Counted from the first letter of the stretch, positions 1 to 11,867 are shown. The stretch is DNA of 64,000 bases from Lumnitzera littorea (GCA_024138015.1 JAMXBB010000008.1:47262934-47326933); one strand, 5' to 3'. Notes: generated by a model not told the origin, from the letters alone. Numbers and translations: made by a program.

Positions 1-1302
1 AACAAACTTGTACATACTTATACATACTTAGTTAGTTGAACAAAACAAATAGTTAGTTAACAGTCGATATAGTCAGCATCCTTCATCTATTTATTTTCAA
101 AACTTATGTAGATGAGATATACAAAATCATAATACTCATTTTTTTTTCTCTTTAGACTCTTCTTATAAAAAAAAAACAAATCTATTAATATGTAACGGAT
201 TGTGCTTTTGACAAAACGTATTTTTTATCCTAAATTAATGCTTTTAGTATTGTTTTGTTTGTGAAAGAGTGACATAAACCCCCTATGCCATCAAATGGGT
301 CTACATTTAGTGAAGCCATCTGATAAGATGCCCTTACATGTTCAAATGGCTATTATACTTTATAATTGTTCCATAATTTGCAAATTCTTAGTAGTGGCTT
401 TGTCCCATGGTTGTTTTCCAAGTGAAGCTTATAAATATTTAAGATTGGGTAGAATGAAAGAAGACGGAGTTCTTTTTCCAATCTTAATACTTAATATCAT
501 CTCCATTATAGTTGTTATCTCCTTGATATTACTTGTAAACTTTGTTAAGTGAGATTGAGTGTAGTATCTTGAGAGCTATCTTTGCAAACTGATTTAGCAC
601 TACACTTACGTTGTGCCGAGAGATTAAACTTGTGTATTTGGCTTTTGAGAATCACATCATTTGTGATTAATATAAGTGTATATGAAATCCTCAGTTAAGG
701 AGCTTTATGTGATTAGGGAGAGTAGCGGTTGGTTCGATCTCCACTTTTAAATGAGCTTAATTTTTCTATATGTTTCTCTTTTAGTTTGTTATAGCAAGTT
801 ATTTCATTTGTCGTTGTACTTATTATTCATTTATCCATCTTGTAGTTAAATTTGAATAAAACTAATAATTTTCAATAAGTTGCAATTACACCCAATTTAC
901 TCCCCTCTTGAATTGCAAATCTAGTTCTTCAATATTTTCTTTGTATAATTACTATATCAGTTGAAGTAAATTCAATTAGACATATAAAACTATAGTATAT
1001 TAAATATGATCATTCTAATTTATTTTGAGCCATATTTGTCTAATACCTTACCTTGACTCTTTCTATCCCTTGTAAAACAAGTATGCTTAAATATAACAAT
1101 ATAACAAAACTATCTTGACCAACTACATATTGGTACGAACAAATGCGCAAAATATATTCCCACCTTTCGAGTGATAAAGTACTAGGTTACACCTATAGTT
1201 ATTATCTGTGAACAATAGATCTTCACATAATACATACTAGAAAAACTAACTACCTTGATTATACAATAATGGAATAAAATCATATCAAGTTCAAGGATCC
1301 CT
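1..1302. other. AT-rich intergenic region at left edge
   Basis: No coding region could be supported here. An 85-codon open frame at 295-552 has no recognisable domain, and its hydrophobic C-terminus is typical of chance AT-rich translation. The stretch is probably 3' flanking DNA of the minus-strand ATL gene. The stop codon of that gene is at 1303-1305, so its 3' UTR and poly(A) signal must lie below 1303. Confidence 0.5.
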
Positions 1303-3365
1303 TTATAATTGCATTGACTCGCTAGCATGGATAGGGGATGGACAGTTTCTACATACTGGACAAGTGGTGTTCATCCTAAGCCACTTATCAATACAATCAG
1401 CATGGAAACAATGTTTACACTCTGGAATACATCTTAAGGTTTCCTTAGGTTGATATTCAGATAAGCATATTGGACAAGTGACATCATTAGGCTCTGGTAA
1501 ACGCCGACTTTCTCCTAGCACGACTTTTGCAAAGGATGAAATTGTGGGTTCATCCAAGCCAGTAGCGACCACCGTTGGTTGCGGTGTCACAATAGCCGAG
1601 TTGCTACCTTGGCGTAAGTTGTTGGGGCCTATGCCATTATTTCTTCTATCAGCACGCCACGCGAAGCATCCTGTTACTGCTGTAAATATTATGATAGGTA
1701 GAGCGATTGACAAGCAAATGATCGCAAATATTAGCCTTGTCCTAGAGTGGCCTAAAAGGACAAACACGTAATAGTTAGGGCACTGTCGAAATCAAGTAAA
1801 ACCGCTTAATTATCTAGAAAAGCGAGTATTATAAGGCTAATATGCTTTCAGTAGTTGTGATTTCATGTAATTTAGAACGGGTGACTTGCTAGAAATTGAC
1901 TTTTTATTTAAGTTTAGGATAATTTAGCCAAGGCAATATATGTTTTTAATGATGCAAATACAAGAAAATCTTATTTGACAGTGTATGATTTTAATATTGA
2001 AAAATTGATATTTATTCCACTAGATTACAATGTCTTACCTTTACTAAACCATTTTGATACCCATTATCTCTTAACATTAAGAAAAGCTATATATCTCCTT
2101 TTCATCCAAGTCAAAATTCTCCATTTTAACTGCCAATGTTCTCAAGAAATCATTCAATGAATAATACATATAATGTACTATTTATATATAGTATATAAAT
2201 ACTAGTAAGATATTTATATATATAATATGTGTAAATTACACATGATAATCAATTTAAAAATTATTTATTCTATTATAATTATCAAATCAATAATTGATTA
2301 ATATTTATATATTATATATACATACGTGATGTGCAATACCTATCGAATATTTTTTGCACATCCACCTGTTGTAATTATCCATACTAATCATCCTTCCCCG
2401 AGTCCTATATTTTGAGTCTAAAAAATTCCATCTACTAAAAAATATACTATTTTCTTTAACCAAGACAACTTCGCCCATGAATCGGTAATCAAGTTTCATG
2501 CGACTTCCTATGTATAGTATCTGCCTTTGTCACAACAGAAGACGGTTCCAATAACATCTAAAATCTGGTAGATGAAGGATGAAAGACATTCTTATTGTTT
2601 TAAAAAATATATATATACGGATATGGTAAAGGGGTTAATTATGGAAACATCACCTGTATGAAAACAGCCAATGTCTTGACTGTTATTGCTCATGTAACCA
2701 CATAAATCGCCTTTTGCTTCGCATCTGAAGCATTCAGGCGAACTCCAAGATAGTTTAAGATCCTCGTGGAGATCAGCTGAATCTGATCGATAGTAGTATG
2801 GACCTGGCCAAGATATCGGTATGCGTGAAGTAAACATTACATCGCATATGCGAGAATATATATTCGTAAAAAATGAGTTAGAGATAGCTAGGACTGTGTT
2901 TGTGTTGTTGCTAAGGCAAGGAATCGCGAACTCAGATGAGAGATTCATTTTTGGACAGTTGAGGAATGTGTAATTGACATAGTAGTAAGCAGGAGAAAAT
3001 GGTGTCCCTGAAAGATTCAACTCGAGAAGCCGTTTAGGAAGGCAATCTTTGGGGTCATAAAGCTGTATACTCTGTGATACATAATCGATGCCACGGACGA
3101 AAAACTCCACCGAATCAGGAAGTTTCAGGACTGTCCTTCGGGAGCTGCTGCAGCTCAAGTTGAAACCAGGATAGCCGCAGCTTTGGGGCTGCCTGCCTTC
3201 TATCCGGAAGGGAAACCGAATCGGTGCGCTGCTGGTACTACTACATGTCTCGGCGGAACAGCTTTGAGCTGTAATTTTGTTCAGGAAGAGGAAGAGGAGG
3301 AGGAGGAGGAGGAGGATGCACATGATCACGAAGGTGGCTGGTTTTGGTTGATGAAACGTTGACAT
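1303..3365 (-). CDS. RING-H2 finger protein, ATL20/21/22-like, with N-terminal GUB_WAK-type region
   Basis: Probable membrane-anchored E3 ubiquitin ligase. Coding exon 1 is 2654-3365 and exon 2 is 1303-1751. The joined frame is 386 residues, close to plant ATL20-22 proteins. Residues 1-34 form a signal peptide with a long Leu/Phe run. A Cys-rich galacturonan-binding-type (GUB_WAK) region follows from about residue 36, with SCGYPGFNLSC and several N-glycosylation sites. A transmembrane helix covers about 243-269. The GLD motif of ATL proteins is at 302-304. The RING-H2 spans 330-371 (C-x2-C-x15-C-x-H-x2-H-x2-C-x10-C-x2-C) with all eight zinc ligands present. The start ATG at 3365 is the only one that gives a signal peptide. 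Family knowledge: ATLs recruit E2 enzymes at membranes and many respond to elicitors; a WAK-type ectodomain suggests wall sensing, which is inference. A W-box core (TTGACT) lies about 25 bp upstream. No disabling mutation was seen, and this is the only gene here that looks functional. Confidence 0.9.
1752..2653 (-). other. Intron of the ATL-like gene (902 bp)
   Basis: On the minus strand the donor is GT at 2653-2652, after codons ending His-Thr-G. The acceptor is AG at 1753-1752, preceded by a pyrimidine-rich run. Exon 1 ends in phase 1 (one G) and exon 2 begins with GC, rebuilding a Gly codon. This joins the Cys-rich ectodomain directly to the transmembrane helix. The intron is very AT-rich, as plant introns are. 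The 64-codon frame at 2305-2499 inside it is not used. Confidence 0.85.
3283..3315 (-). repeat. Coding trinucleotide run in the signal peptide (GAG/CTC)n
   Basis: A nearly perfect GAG/GGA run on the plus strand reads as consecutive Leu codons, interrupted by Phe, in the hydrophobic core of the ATL-like signal peptide (about residues 17-28). Slippage here would change core length in steps of one residue without a frameshift. Confidence 0.8.
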
Positions 3366-3676
3366 TGATGTACAACAAGATGTTGCAAAGTCAATGCTCT
3401 ATGTTAAGGTTCCTTAAACCTGTCTGAAAAAGCAATCGGCTTCATGGGATTATTAAATTAACAGGAACATGAAGTTTCGACCTGTTTTTGAATCCTGGGA
3501 AACATTCCAAAATAGTGATTTTGCAATTTTGTCCCTCTATTAATGTATTTTATTAATCTTAAACGCGGAATCCGCAGTCCCTTAGCAAGTAGTTTTTTAA
3601 TTTTTTAAATTCTCCAAGTTGACTTAATAAGGGGTTGGTGCTGCAATTGCTCTTATGCAATTATGCATTTGAAGTT

Positions 3677-3711
<35 letters not shown>

Positions 3712-5243
3712 AATACTTTCTATGAGAGTTCTTGCATACATACGTGCTTTAGACTTGATTCTTTACTTACGACATACATGAATGACCAGCAAAAACTATT
3801 AAAATAGGATGATTTTTTGCATAAATCTATCTCTGCTCATGCGTATTTCAAGAATCTAACGATGCAGTGTATTAAAACCACATAAGCCTGGATTTTAAAA
3901 TTATTTTTGACTAGTTAAAAGTCCACGTAATATGTGAATAAAAGTTTATAGTTATAATAATATATATATATATATATATTTAGAAAACAACCAATATAAA
4001 TTATTATTTTAATAATAAGAATTTTTCTTTTTACCTAACTTCAAACTTAATATGAAATGTAATCGAAACTTAATCCTATCACATAATACAAGCATCTTAC
4101 AACTAAATTTATGTGTTGTTTGATGACATTTTAATATTAGAAATATGAAAAGATAAAAGAAAACAAGTTAAAAATAAGGATATTTATATCTTTTACAAAA
4201 TTATAAAATCATAATTTTTGGACTCCTCCTCCATTAACCAAGTTTTGGAAAAATAAATAGGGAAAAGGAAAAGAGAAATAAAATGACATATCCAAATTAT
4301 ATAATAATACATACATGACTAAATAAAAGTATCATAATTAAACCATATTATTTGATACAATTCTTATGTTATTAATTTACTAATGCAGATTATATCTATT
4401 AAAATATATAATATTCCTTTTCTTTTTCATATTTAAAATATTCTCTATCCACTTTCCAATGTATATGTTCTTTGCCAAAGAAATCAAAAATAGCAAACTC
4501 CAACACATTTGTTAAGAACTTGGGAAAATCAATATTTAATAATTACTCAGGAAAATTGTGTTCCTTTCAAATGCAATTTTACATGTCTTACTTTCAAGAA
4601 AATAAATATACTTGCTATATTTTTTAACTTTAGAAACTTACCGTTCTTCTTTGAATTCCCTAAAGAAATCAATATTTACATGTTTTAATTTGAAAAAAAA
4701 AATTAAATGTCAATTATTCCACCCCTTTCCTACATTTGCAAGTTATTTTGTGATATTGTAATAACATAATAATATAAGATGATATTTGTCATTGAATTTG
4801 ATATAATCCGTTTCTTTAAGAAATTAAAAAGGAAAAAAGGATAAACACTCTCTCTTTCTATCTATCTTTCAATCATTAAATTATTTTACATATTTGAGTG
4901 TGAAGGAATAATTACATATAAAATGATTAAATTAGAATGTCATTAATACTACTATTGATATGAGAATTTAATAAGATGGAATGTTTGAATATAAAGGGAT
5001 TAAGTTAAAATATAACTAATGTAAGAATATGTCTTCAATTAAGTTGTTATTATCATATTAATATTTTAATAAATATTATGATGTACTAAAATTGAAAACC
5101 AATATGTATATATATATATATATATATAGCCATAAAAAAAAAAGAATCTTAGCAAAATATATATTAATAAAAGAATTTTAAATACTATAAGTTAAAAGTG
5201 AAAAATATATTTAATCTTACAATAAATAAATAATTTAATAATA
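3366..5243. other. AT-rich intergenic region with (TA)n tracts
   Basis: No gene is supported. The region holds the 5' flank of the ATL-like gene and dinucleotide TA runs at 3681-3708, about 3959-3979 and 5107-5128. Stop codons are dense in all frames. No TATA box or conserved promoter was convincingly identified for the ATL-like gene. Confidence 0.5.
3681..3708. repeat. (TA)n microsatellite, about 14 units
   Basis: Uninterrupted TA dinucleotides, directly visible. Similar shorter TA runs occur at about 3959-3979, 5107-5128 and 6939-6958. Confidence 0.9.
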
Positions 5244-5265
5244 CTCTATGTAACACTCTAACTTC
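4935..5265 (+). repeat. Diverged direct repeat, left copy
   Basis: About 330 bp that resembles 6035-6375 in the same orientation. Shared landmarks include a block around 4990-5060 ending in an ATCATATTA-type string (compare 6089-6160) and the final TAACACTCTAA-type block. Divergence is considerable. The two copies flank the proposed solo LTR at 5249-5964, though the right end of this copy overlaps the first 17 bp of it. Confidence 0.45.
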
Positions 5266-5964
5266 TATTCCTTTAAAAGGAAATTGTACCAATATTAAAA
5301 TTTTACAGGGCTGAAAATTGTTATTTAAATTATTGGGTTAAGCCCATTATTTATCTAGACTTGACTTCTTGAGCTAGGTGATAGGATTTAAAAAGTTCGG
5401 TCCAAATTTAGGATGATTTAGGAAATTTTGGTTTGTTAGGCTCGAAACAAGGATCGTTGAATAAGTTCGTCGTCATTGAATAAGTTCGTCGACTCCAACC
5501 TATCTCAAGTAGGTTCATACACTTATAAGAAGGGCTACTAACCTTGGTTTCATTAGCTAGCTCATTCTAAATAACTATAAATTGAGCATGCTTTATCTTA
5601 TCCATCATTCACCTAGAAGATCGGATGGATGCTATCTTGCCCAAGAACCTATAAATATCCAGCATTTTCTTCTTATTTAGAACTTTTAGAGAGACCAAAG
5701 AAATAGTGTTCCACTGTGAAAACTCTATTCTTTAAGATTAAATAGCGTTCAGGTAAAGAATTGATCTCTTTCATTCAAGCTATAAGGTAAACACCCGAAG
5801 TCTCCTAAGACTGCCTTATCTGTCACTTGTGTATTTGAGACAACAAGATTGTATATTTCTTCTTCCTGTTTTATTCTCACTTAATCATCCTTTTAAGTGA
5901 TAGTCTCACTTCACTTCTTTAAAGTCACATATAGCGCGTTACTCACATAACACACACGTGACCA
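5249..5964. mobile_element. Probable solo LTR (716 bp) with CTCTA duplication
   Basis: The segment begins TGTAACACTC and ends CGTGACCA, giving TG...CA ends. It is flanked by identical 5-bp strings CTCTA (5244-5248 and 5965-5969). It contains a TATAAATA-type box near 5650, as an LTR promoter would. No internal coding region is present. Caveat: the similarity between the neighbouring direct repeats extends about 14 bp past the proposed left edge, so that edge may be wrong. Confidence 0.5.
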
Positions 5965-6034
5965 CTCTAATTGGACCCATACATCTACAAAAATCATATT
6001 ACTTAATTTACTTATTGCACAAGATTCACATTAA

Positions 6035-6375
6035 TGAAATATCTAATACTATCTTTAAGTAAGAATTAAAAATGATTGAATGCTTAATTATAAAAGGTTT
6101 AAGTTAGAACATGAAAAAAAAATTGAGAATATGCTTTCAATATAGTTGTTATCATCATATTAAAATTTTTAATAAACATTACAATATGAATAGTAAAAAC
6201 TTACAAACATATAGTTTGTTTATATATAAATGATAATAAGAACTTATATGTAAAGAAATATAAATTAATTAATACAATAAGACTTATGCTACTAATAAAT
6301 TAGAAGTGAATATATATATATAATCTCATAGTAAATAATAAATTTCAATATACTCTACATAACACTCTAATCTCT
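6035..6375 (+). repeat. Diverged direct repeat, right copy
   Basis: Partner of the repeat at 4935-5265. It could be the second half of an older tandem duplication, or one LTR of an old short element. No coding potential was seen between the copies. Confidence 0.45.
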
Positions 6376-9300
6376 CTCTCTCACATAAATATGATGGAAT
6401 GTTCGCATATAGTAGGTCAAATACATTTGCAAAAAAGTATTATAAATAAAATTTATCTATAACAATCACATTATAACTTATATATTTGTTATAAAATGTA
6501 ACATAATATGTATTATAACATATTGTATAGCATATAATATGATCTACATATGAAATGCAACATATATATTATTTTAATGTATATGAAATATTAAATAAAA
6601 TAATAAATTTACTTAAAAGACAAGTAACATTTTAATTGTCATGAATTGTCCTAATAAATGCTTGGTAAATAATACACTTTAATTATATTAATATAGATTA
6701 TATGTTATTTTTTCTATATATGAAATCATATGCTAACAAAAAGTGTCATGACCTTTTAAAGTTTACAAATGCAATGCCATATATTAAAAGTTATGTTATT
6801 TTGTATCGAATCATAAAGTTCATTACTTTTTGGTGATACCTTTTTTTTTTTCATATACATATTATAGAATACGTAATTTAAAAAAATGAACTTAAAAGAG
6901 AGAAATGTATTAGGATTATGAATAACTGATCAAACGAAATATATATATATATATATATGTATAAATGGTACAAATAAATTGTGAATGAAAAGTCACAAGA
7001 GATAAATGTTCTTAAAAATTATACACGTAAATGATTCTACTATATTATAATGAAAAAGATATATAACTACATGTGTATTATATACATGTATAATGGGACC
7101 ATTGTAGTTTGCAATTAGAAAAAGGTATTATGAATAAAAAGGAAAGAAAGTGAGGGGTCAGAGGGATTACATAAGGAAAAAAGTAAGAGTGGTTATATGT
7201 AGAAGTCTTTCATTAAATTTTTTATATGTAGGAAAAGCAATTCCATTTATGGTTCCAATTTTCTATATGGGCTTAAAATTCCTATATATTAAGTAAATAA
7301 TTAGAAGATGTACCCACGAATAATCCTTTGCATGGGGGTTCTTTTACTCAGTAAAAACATAAGTAGAAATCATTAGAGATTTTTTGTTATCCTTCTATAT
7401 GCTTACATGAGTTATGACACTATGTGCATCTTGTGATTTATGTCACAAGATGAAATTTGAAGTTGAAGGTCTCATGTACATAACTACAAAATCTAAGTGT
7501 TAATTCATGAAATGTAAAGTGATAATGCACTTATAAAAGGTTTTATATTATAAAAGAAAGTCTTCTTCGGTACATTAAGCTCTGTTACAAATATAGAATC
7601 AACATTAATCAAATGAAATACAAATGTTTACACAGCTTTAAGGATTTATACTATCACTCCTATAACCATGGATTAGAATTACCCTTATTCCTTATTTTAA
7701 TTCCCATACACGACAAAAGCATGTTTTGCCTACTAAGTCATTACTCTCTAGTCGAAAGTGGGAACTTGAATGCCTTTTTACAATCTAACATCCAATTATC
7801 ATTCAATGTTTGTCTTCTTCACTATAGCATTGATTAGAACCTAGACTATTACTAATAATACCTACAAAAGCAAAATTTTCTACATCTAGTATGGTCTTAT
7901 ATTTTGTTGACTAATAGTCAATCCTCAAGGTTATTCCTTACAACAAACAAAAAAAAAAATTGTTATGAAAATACTTGAATAAAAACACAAAGATGACCAT
8001 TTGTTACAAGGTGATTCAACATAAAAGAGTTGATTTCATTTTGACGATGAAAAAAATTGTTGTTGACATCTATATTTTTGTAAACCAAAATAATGCTACT
8101 TCTCAAGATTGCATAATTGGAACAAAATGATTTAATCATCTTCCTTATAAAAGGACTTTAAATGTTTAATAATATATAAATCAAAATGGAGAGGGAGAGA
8201 GAGGGGAATGTTTTATCCATTGAGTTGCAAAGGTTTGGAATGTGTTTTCGACAATAGAAACAAACCAAAGGAAAAGATCAAAAAGAAATGGGATAGGTTA
8301 GCACAATAGTTCCATGGCTCATTTTGTGATAGATATATATAATAGATATGTAAAGTCTAGATATAGAGATTAGAAATGTGAATGAATGTAATATAATGAT
8401 AAGCAATTACTGCATTGCAATAAATGTTAAAAATTAAAATTAAAATTAAAATATATGAAAAAATAAATGTAATTGAATTATAGTAAATGTTATCATGAAA
8501 AGATGGAAGATAAAAAAGGAAAAATCTTTCAAAATTATATATTATAATATGATTCACTAGAATTACAAATTAAGGGTTAGTATTGTATAGAATTTTTAAA
8601 TATCTTATAATATAATTACAATTTCATATTTCTTTATTAATTTGAACCATAGACTATACACTAATATTTTAACAAAATAATTTTAGGAATATTGAGGAAA
8701 AGCAATTTTAGGAATTTACCATGTCAATAAATGGTTAGATATAATAGTTGTAAGTGGGTAACCGTATCATATAAGGTACTAACCTAAACCTTACTTGACG
8801 AGATAGGTTCTAGGTGAGTAATTAAGATCATAGGATAAGTTCCAAGTAGTAATTTTTTAAAACTTACACCTACAAAGTAAAGTATAAGTATGAAGTAAAG
8901 GTACTTTATGCCAACCCTAAAACCTATGTTGTATATTATGTTGTATAGGTTTTAAGATACCTTATACCTACCATGTAATAATAATTAAATAAACTTAATA
9001 AATAGAACAGAATATCATTTTATTTGTATAGGCTTAACAAAATAACAAAACATAGCCCATATGAAACCCTAAACTAAACCTAATGTCCTTATGTCAATCT
9101 CTTACTCTTTAGTTTTTCATTTATTACATTTTTTTTTTCGACTCTATCTTCCTCATTTACTAAGTCTAACTCTACTAAAGTTAAAAGAAAGAATTATTAA
9201 CTTATTTTCTTTTGTTTTCTTTTGATGCAATAATTTCTTAATATTAAATTTGAAAAATATCTTATAAATAAATTTATATAATGTTATTTAAGCCAAGATT

Positions 9301-9754
9301 TAGTTGAGAAGTGTTTGTGCCTTTTTCCCTTATCCAAGATTAGGGTTTCTATTAGGTTTGAAAAGATTTAGTTGATAGGTTAATATTTAGTAATTGTGAT
9401 GCATGAAAGATCATTATGAATGTTGACTGCTAACTATGTATTGAGAGATTATAATTTGTAATTTGTAATTTATGAATATTCTTATTACCAAAATAAGTTA
9501 ACTTCTAAATGAGTCCAATTTATAATTATTTATTTAGTATTTAAAGTTAAGACTAAAATTTCACTAAAATTGAATGCTTGTATAATAATGATTAGTGAAG
9601 AAAATGATCAAAAAGAAAAATCAATGAAAGAAATTAAAAGGAAAGGAAAATAAATAAAAACTAGCAATATTGAAGTTTATAAGAAAAAAATATTTACAAA
9701 TTCTATAGGATAACTTATATCATGTACAGTATATGATGGTTTCAGAGTGCCACA
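6376..9754. other. AT-rich intergenic region
   Basis: No gene can be supported. Short open frames at 7613-7837 (+) and 8357-8557 (-) have no domain and the composition expected by chance. Simple AT tracts are common: TA at 6939-6958 and an ATTAAA-type pentamer run near 8430-8450. A fold-back sequence is listed separately at 8918-8954. The region ends at the AGGTA target site of element E3. Confidence 0.5.
8918..8954. repeat. Perfect 10-bp inverted repeat (hairpin)
   Basis: TAAAACCTAT at 8918-8927 is followed by ATAGGTTTTA at 8945-8954 with a 17-nt loop. Weaker complementarity (AAGGTA with TACCTT) continues outside. It may be a remnant of a fold-back element; no target duplication was identified. 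Confidence 0.6.
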
Positions 9755-9759
9755 AGGTA
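9755..9759. repeat. Target-site duplication of E3, left copy (AGGTA)
   Basis: AGGTA lies directly before the first base of the E3 5' LTR. The identical AGGTA lies directly after its 3' LTR at 32559-32563, 22.8 kb away. Confidence 0.85.
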
Positions 9760-10356
9760 TGATAGGAATCAAAGCATCAAACCTCTTACCTGAGCTTAAG
9801 CTCGAAGGCTTAAGAGTATGGCCAAGCGAACCAACAATTGATGAGTTTGAGTTACTTCAATCTACCAATCTACTGCCTTATCTAAGCCAAACCCTCCCAT
9901 GCCTATCAATAGTCTCTTACTATTGACCTGAGACATTCTCGGATAACAACTCAACCCATCAGACCCCCATCTCAATCGATTAGAATCTGACCTGCTTAGT
10001 CAATGTTCGAGCCGAAGTCACCTTAGAAGAACCCCTTAATTATGCTCAACACCTCTGATTGGCAGTCCTTAGCTTGACTGTACAACTTTTTCTATTTTTG
10101 TCAAAAGTTCTCCACCAATTGCCAACCACATATCTAAGCAACCTTATCATAGAATCTTCCATATAGGATGGATGCTTTTATTGATTTTTCATTTATGGCC
10201 CCTTAACATTCCTTATACATTACTTATTTTGGACAATACCCTTTTAGTCATTTCCATTTATAGCAGTTATCTTAATGTTTCAGGTCAAAATAACCTCTTG
10301 TTTGTTGTAACCATAACACAGATCAATAGAATTACAAAATATTCCAAGTCTTTCCT
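9760..10356 (+). repeat. E3 5' LTR, left part
   Basis: It matches the 3' LTR at 31725-32558 along its length, from TGATAGGAATCA through the GGCCCCTTAACATTCC block (about 10197, compare 32160). It stops abruptly at 10356, where E1 begins. The LTR resumes at 26664. Confidence 0.85.
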
Positions 10357-11251
10357 TAATAAGAATCAACTCCCTGAACCAATCACACGTAGTCGAGCTA
10401 AAGGACTCTAAGGACATAAGCGGAGAATATTCGCTCGAAGCCCTATCTAAGACAAGAATTCCCATCCCAACCTCCATGTTTCACTTTATTAACGACCTAA
10501 TACCAAGCTCTCACGTATGCTAGCATAGTTCTTGAAGCTACTAAGTAGACATATTGACCTACTAATCGTACAAGCTGACCTACCGAGCAACCATACCCTA
10601 ACACAAATAACATCCAAGCATACTAACCTCAAATGGCTGTCTACGCCGACTATTAGCACTCAATCCCAACCCGAGCCAAATATTCTTTAGTAATTGATTA
10701 CTAAGCTCCAACTTGGCCCAGATTAAGTCAACTCTAACTATGGACTCTTTTCTTCATTTTGTCCAAATTATACTCTATTTCAAAATGCCAACCACCATGC
10801 AACACGCGTCTTTCGATACAACATTCTAGAAGGATTTTCTTGCTTTTTCTGTACAAAATATTCTTTATCTCTTTTATCCCTTTTAGTATCATTCATGTAT
10901 TCTAATCATAAATTACCATCTTGTCTTTTTCATGTATATTTGTAATCCTAATGGGATTAATATATAAACCCCATTTGTTTGTATGCATACATCATCACCT
11001 TTTCATTATCAAATTAATACAAGTCTCCTCTTGTAAGCAACCCTAATATTCTCATTATCCTCTTAACTCTTATCTACTCCCTTTAGTAAGGTATAATAGC
11101 GAGTGACCCTATAGTTCGGACCAGTAAGTTATATTCAACGGATTGTAAGCCAAGTAAGATCGATTAGTGCATCATATTATAACGACCTGGCTGGAACTCT
11201 TCCCATTGAGGTATTGTCTACTTTGGCATAGAATACCATATAGTTTTCTTC

Positions 11252-11361
11252 CTTGGTGCAGCAACTTCCTAGGAGGTCACCTATCCTAGGATTACTCCAA
11301 TCTAAGTACGCTTAACTTCAGAGTTTTGACGTACTCTAAGCTGCAATACCAAATGACGCCT
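11252..11361 (-). repeat. 5S rRNA-like segment in the C1 3' LTR
   Basis: Read on the minus strand, this stretch aligns by eye with plant 5S rRNA. It has the ACTCTGAAGTTAAGC region of the internal control region and the GATAGGTGACCTCC block. It is LTR-embedded and diverged, so it is not annotated as an rRNA gene. Confidence 0.75.
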
Positions 11362-11591
11362 TAATGATAAGAGTTCCTTCTCTTAACATGTAAGGGGTAT
11401 TACAATCTACCTACCTTACAAAACTAACGTCTTCGTCAGTTTCATTACATAGGTCTAGAATTACCACCAAGTAAGGCTCTGCCCTTTTAGTTAGTAGATT
11501 TCTCTGATACTTCCTATAATGATCCAGTCGAAACTCCACCCATTAAGGTATTATCTGCTTTGGCCTAGAACATTGCACAATTTTGTCCTCT

Positions 11592-11700
11592 AATGTAGTA
11601 GCTTCCTAAAAGGTTACCCATCTCGAGATTACACCAACCCAAGCATGCTTAACTTCGAAGTTTTGATGTACTTTGAGCTGCTACACCAAAAGGCACCTCG
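11592..11700 (-). repeat. 5S rRNA-like segment in the C1 5' LTR
   Basis: On the minus strand this is the best-preserved 5S-like copy in the window. AACTTCGAAGTTAAGCATGC covers the A-box/intermediate-element area and GATGGGTAACC covers the C-box area. It is the upstream copy relative to C1, so it would be the one able to drive transcription through the element. Confidence 0.75.
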
Positions 11701-11854
11701 ATTATTAGAGTTCCTTCTCTTAGCATGTAAGGGATATTATACATATTCAGTTAGTAGCTACCCAAACTCTGCTAGTCTTCTTTTGTTTTCTTTCGATTCT
11801 CTTTGTTATGGTGCTTTCTTCGTATATCCAACCTCAGAAATGCGTTAACTTTGC

Positions 11855-11867
11855 TAGTATCAAAGTA
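11855..11867 (+). other. E1 primer-binding site (tRNA-iMet type)
   Basis: TAGTATCAAAGTA lies 7 nt after the LTR end. It is the decayed form of TGGTATCAGAGCA, seen at the same place in E4b (51237). This matches the 3' end of initiator tRNA-Met and is typical of plant Ty3/gypsy elements. Confidence 0.75.

Larger units (their letters stand above)
11178..11741 (-). mobile_element. C1: Cassandra TRIM retrotransposon with 5S rRNA-like LTRs
   Basis: A 564-bp non-autonomous element: 227-bp LTRs (11178-11404 and 11515-11741) around a 110-bp internal region. On the minus strand each LTR opens with the TGTAATACCCC-type start. Each contains a 5S rRNA-derived stretch with recognisable GTTAAGC and GGGTGACC-type blocks. 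The internal region has a primer site complementary to initiator tRNA-Met (minus strand GTATCAGAG) and a purine tract. Perfect 5-bp duplications CATAT flank it (11173-11177 and 11742-11746). Family knowledge: Cassandra is a terminal-repeat-in-miniature element whose LTRs carry 5S promoter sequences and which has no genes, so it depends on other elements for mobility. Confidence 0.9.
10357..11847 (+). repeat. E1 5' LTR (family A), interrupted by Cassandra C1
   Basis: It is homologous to the family-A LTRs at 47658-48599 and 50309-51229. It carries the conserved TATATAAA box near 10961 and ends in an ATGCGTTA string equivalent to GATGCATCA in the other copies. Cassandra C1 interrupts it at 11178-11741. 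Confidence 0.85.

Noticed and set aside
295..552. 85-codon plus-strand frame at the left edge
   Set aside because: No domain, signal or splice context; the hydrophobic tail is typical of translated AT-rich DNA.
2305..2499. 64-codon frame inside the ATL-like gene, as a possible middle exon
   Set aside because: Joining 2654 directly to 1751 keeps frame, uses GT-AG sites, and yields a protein of normal family length; this frame has no family similarity.
7613..8557. Two short frames (7613-7837 plus, 8357-8557 minus) as small genes
   Set aside because: Low-complexity Ile/Tyr/Phe-rich translations without motif or context.
11252..11700. 5S-like segments as genuine 5S rRNA genes
   Set aside because: They lie inside paired LTRs with a primer site between them, carry many substitutions and lack a T-run terminator; Cassandra explains them. 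The same applies at 58628-59070.
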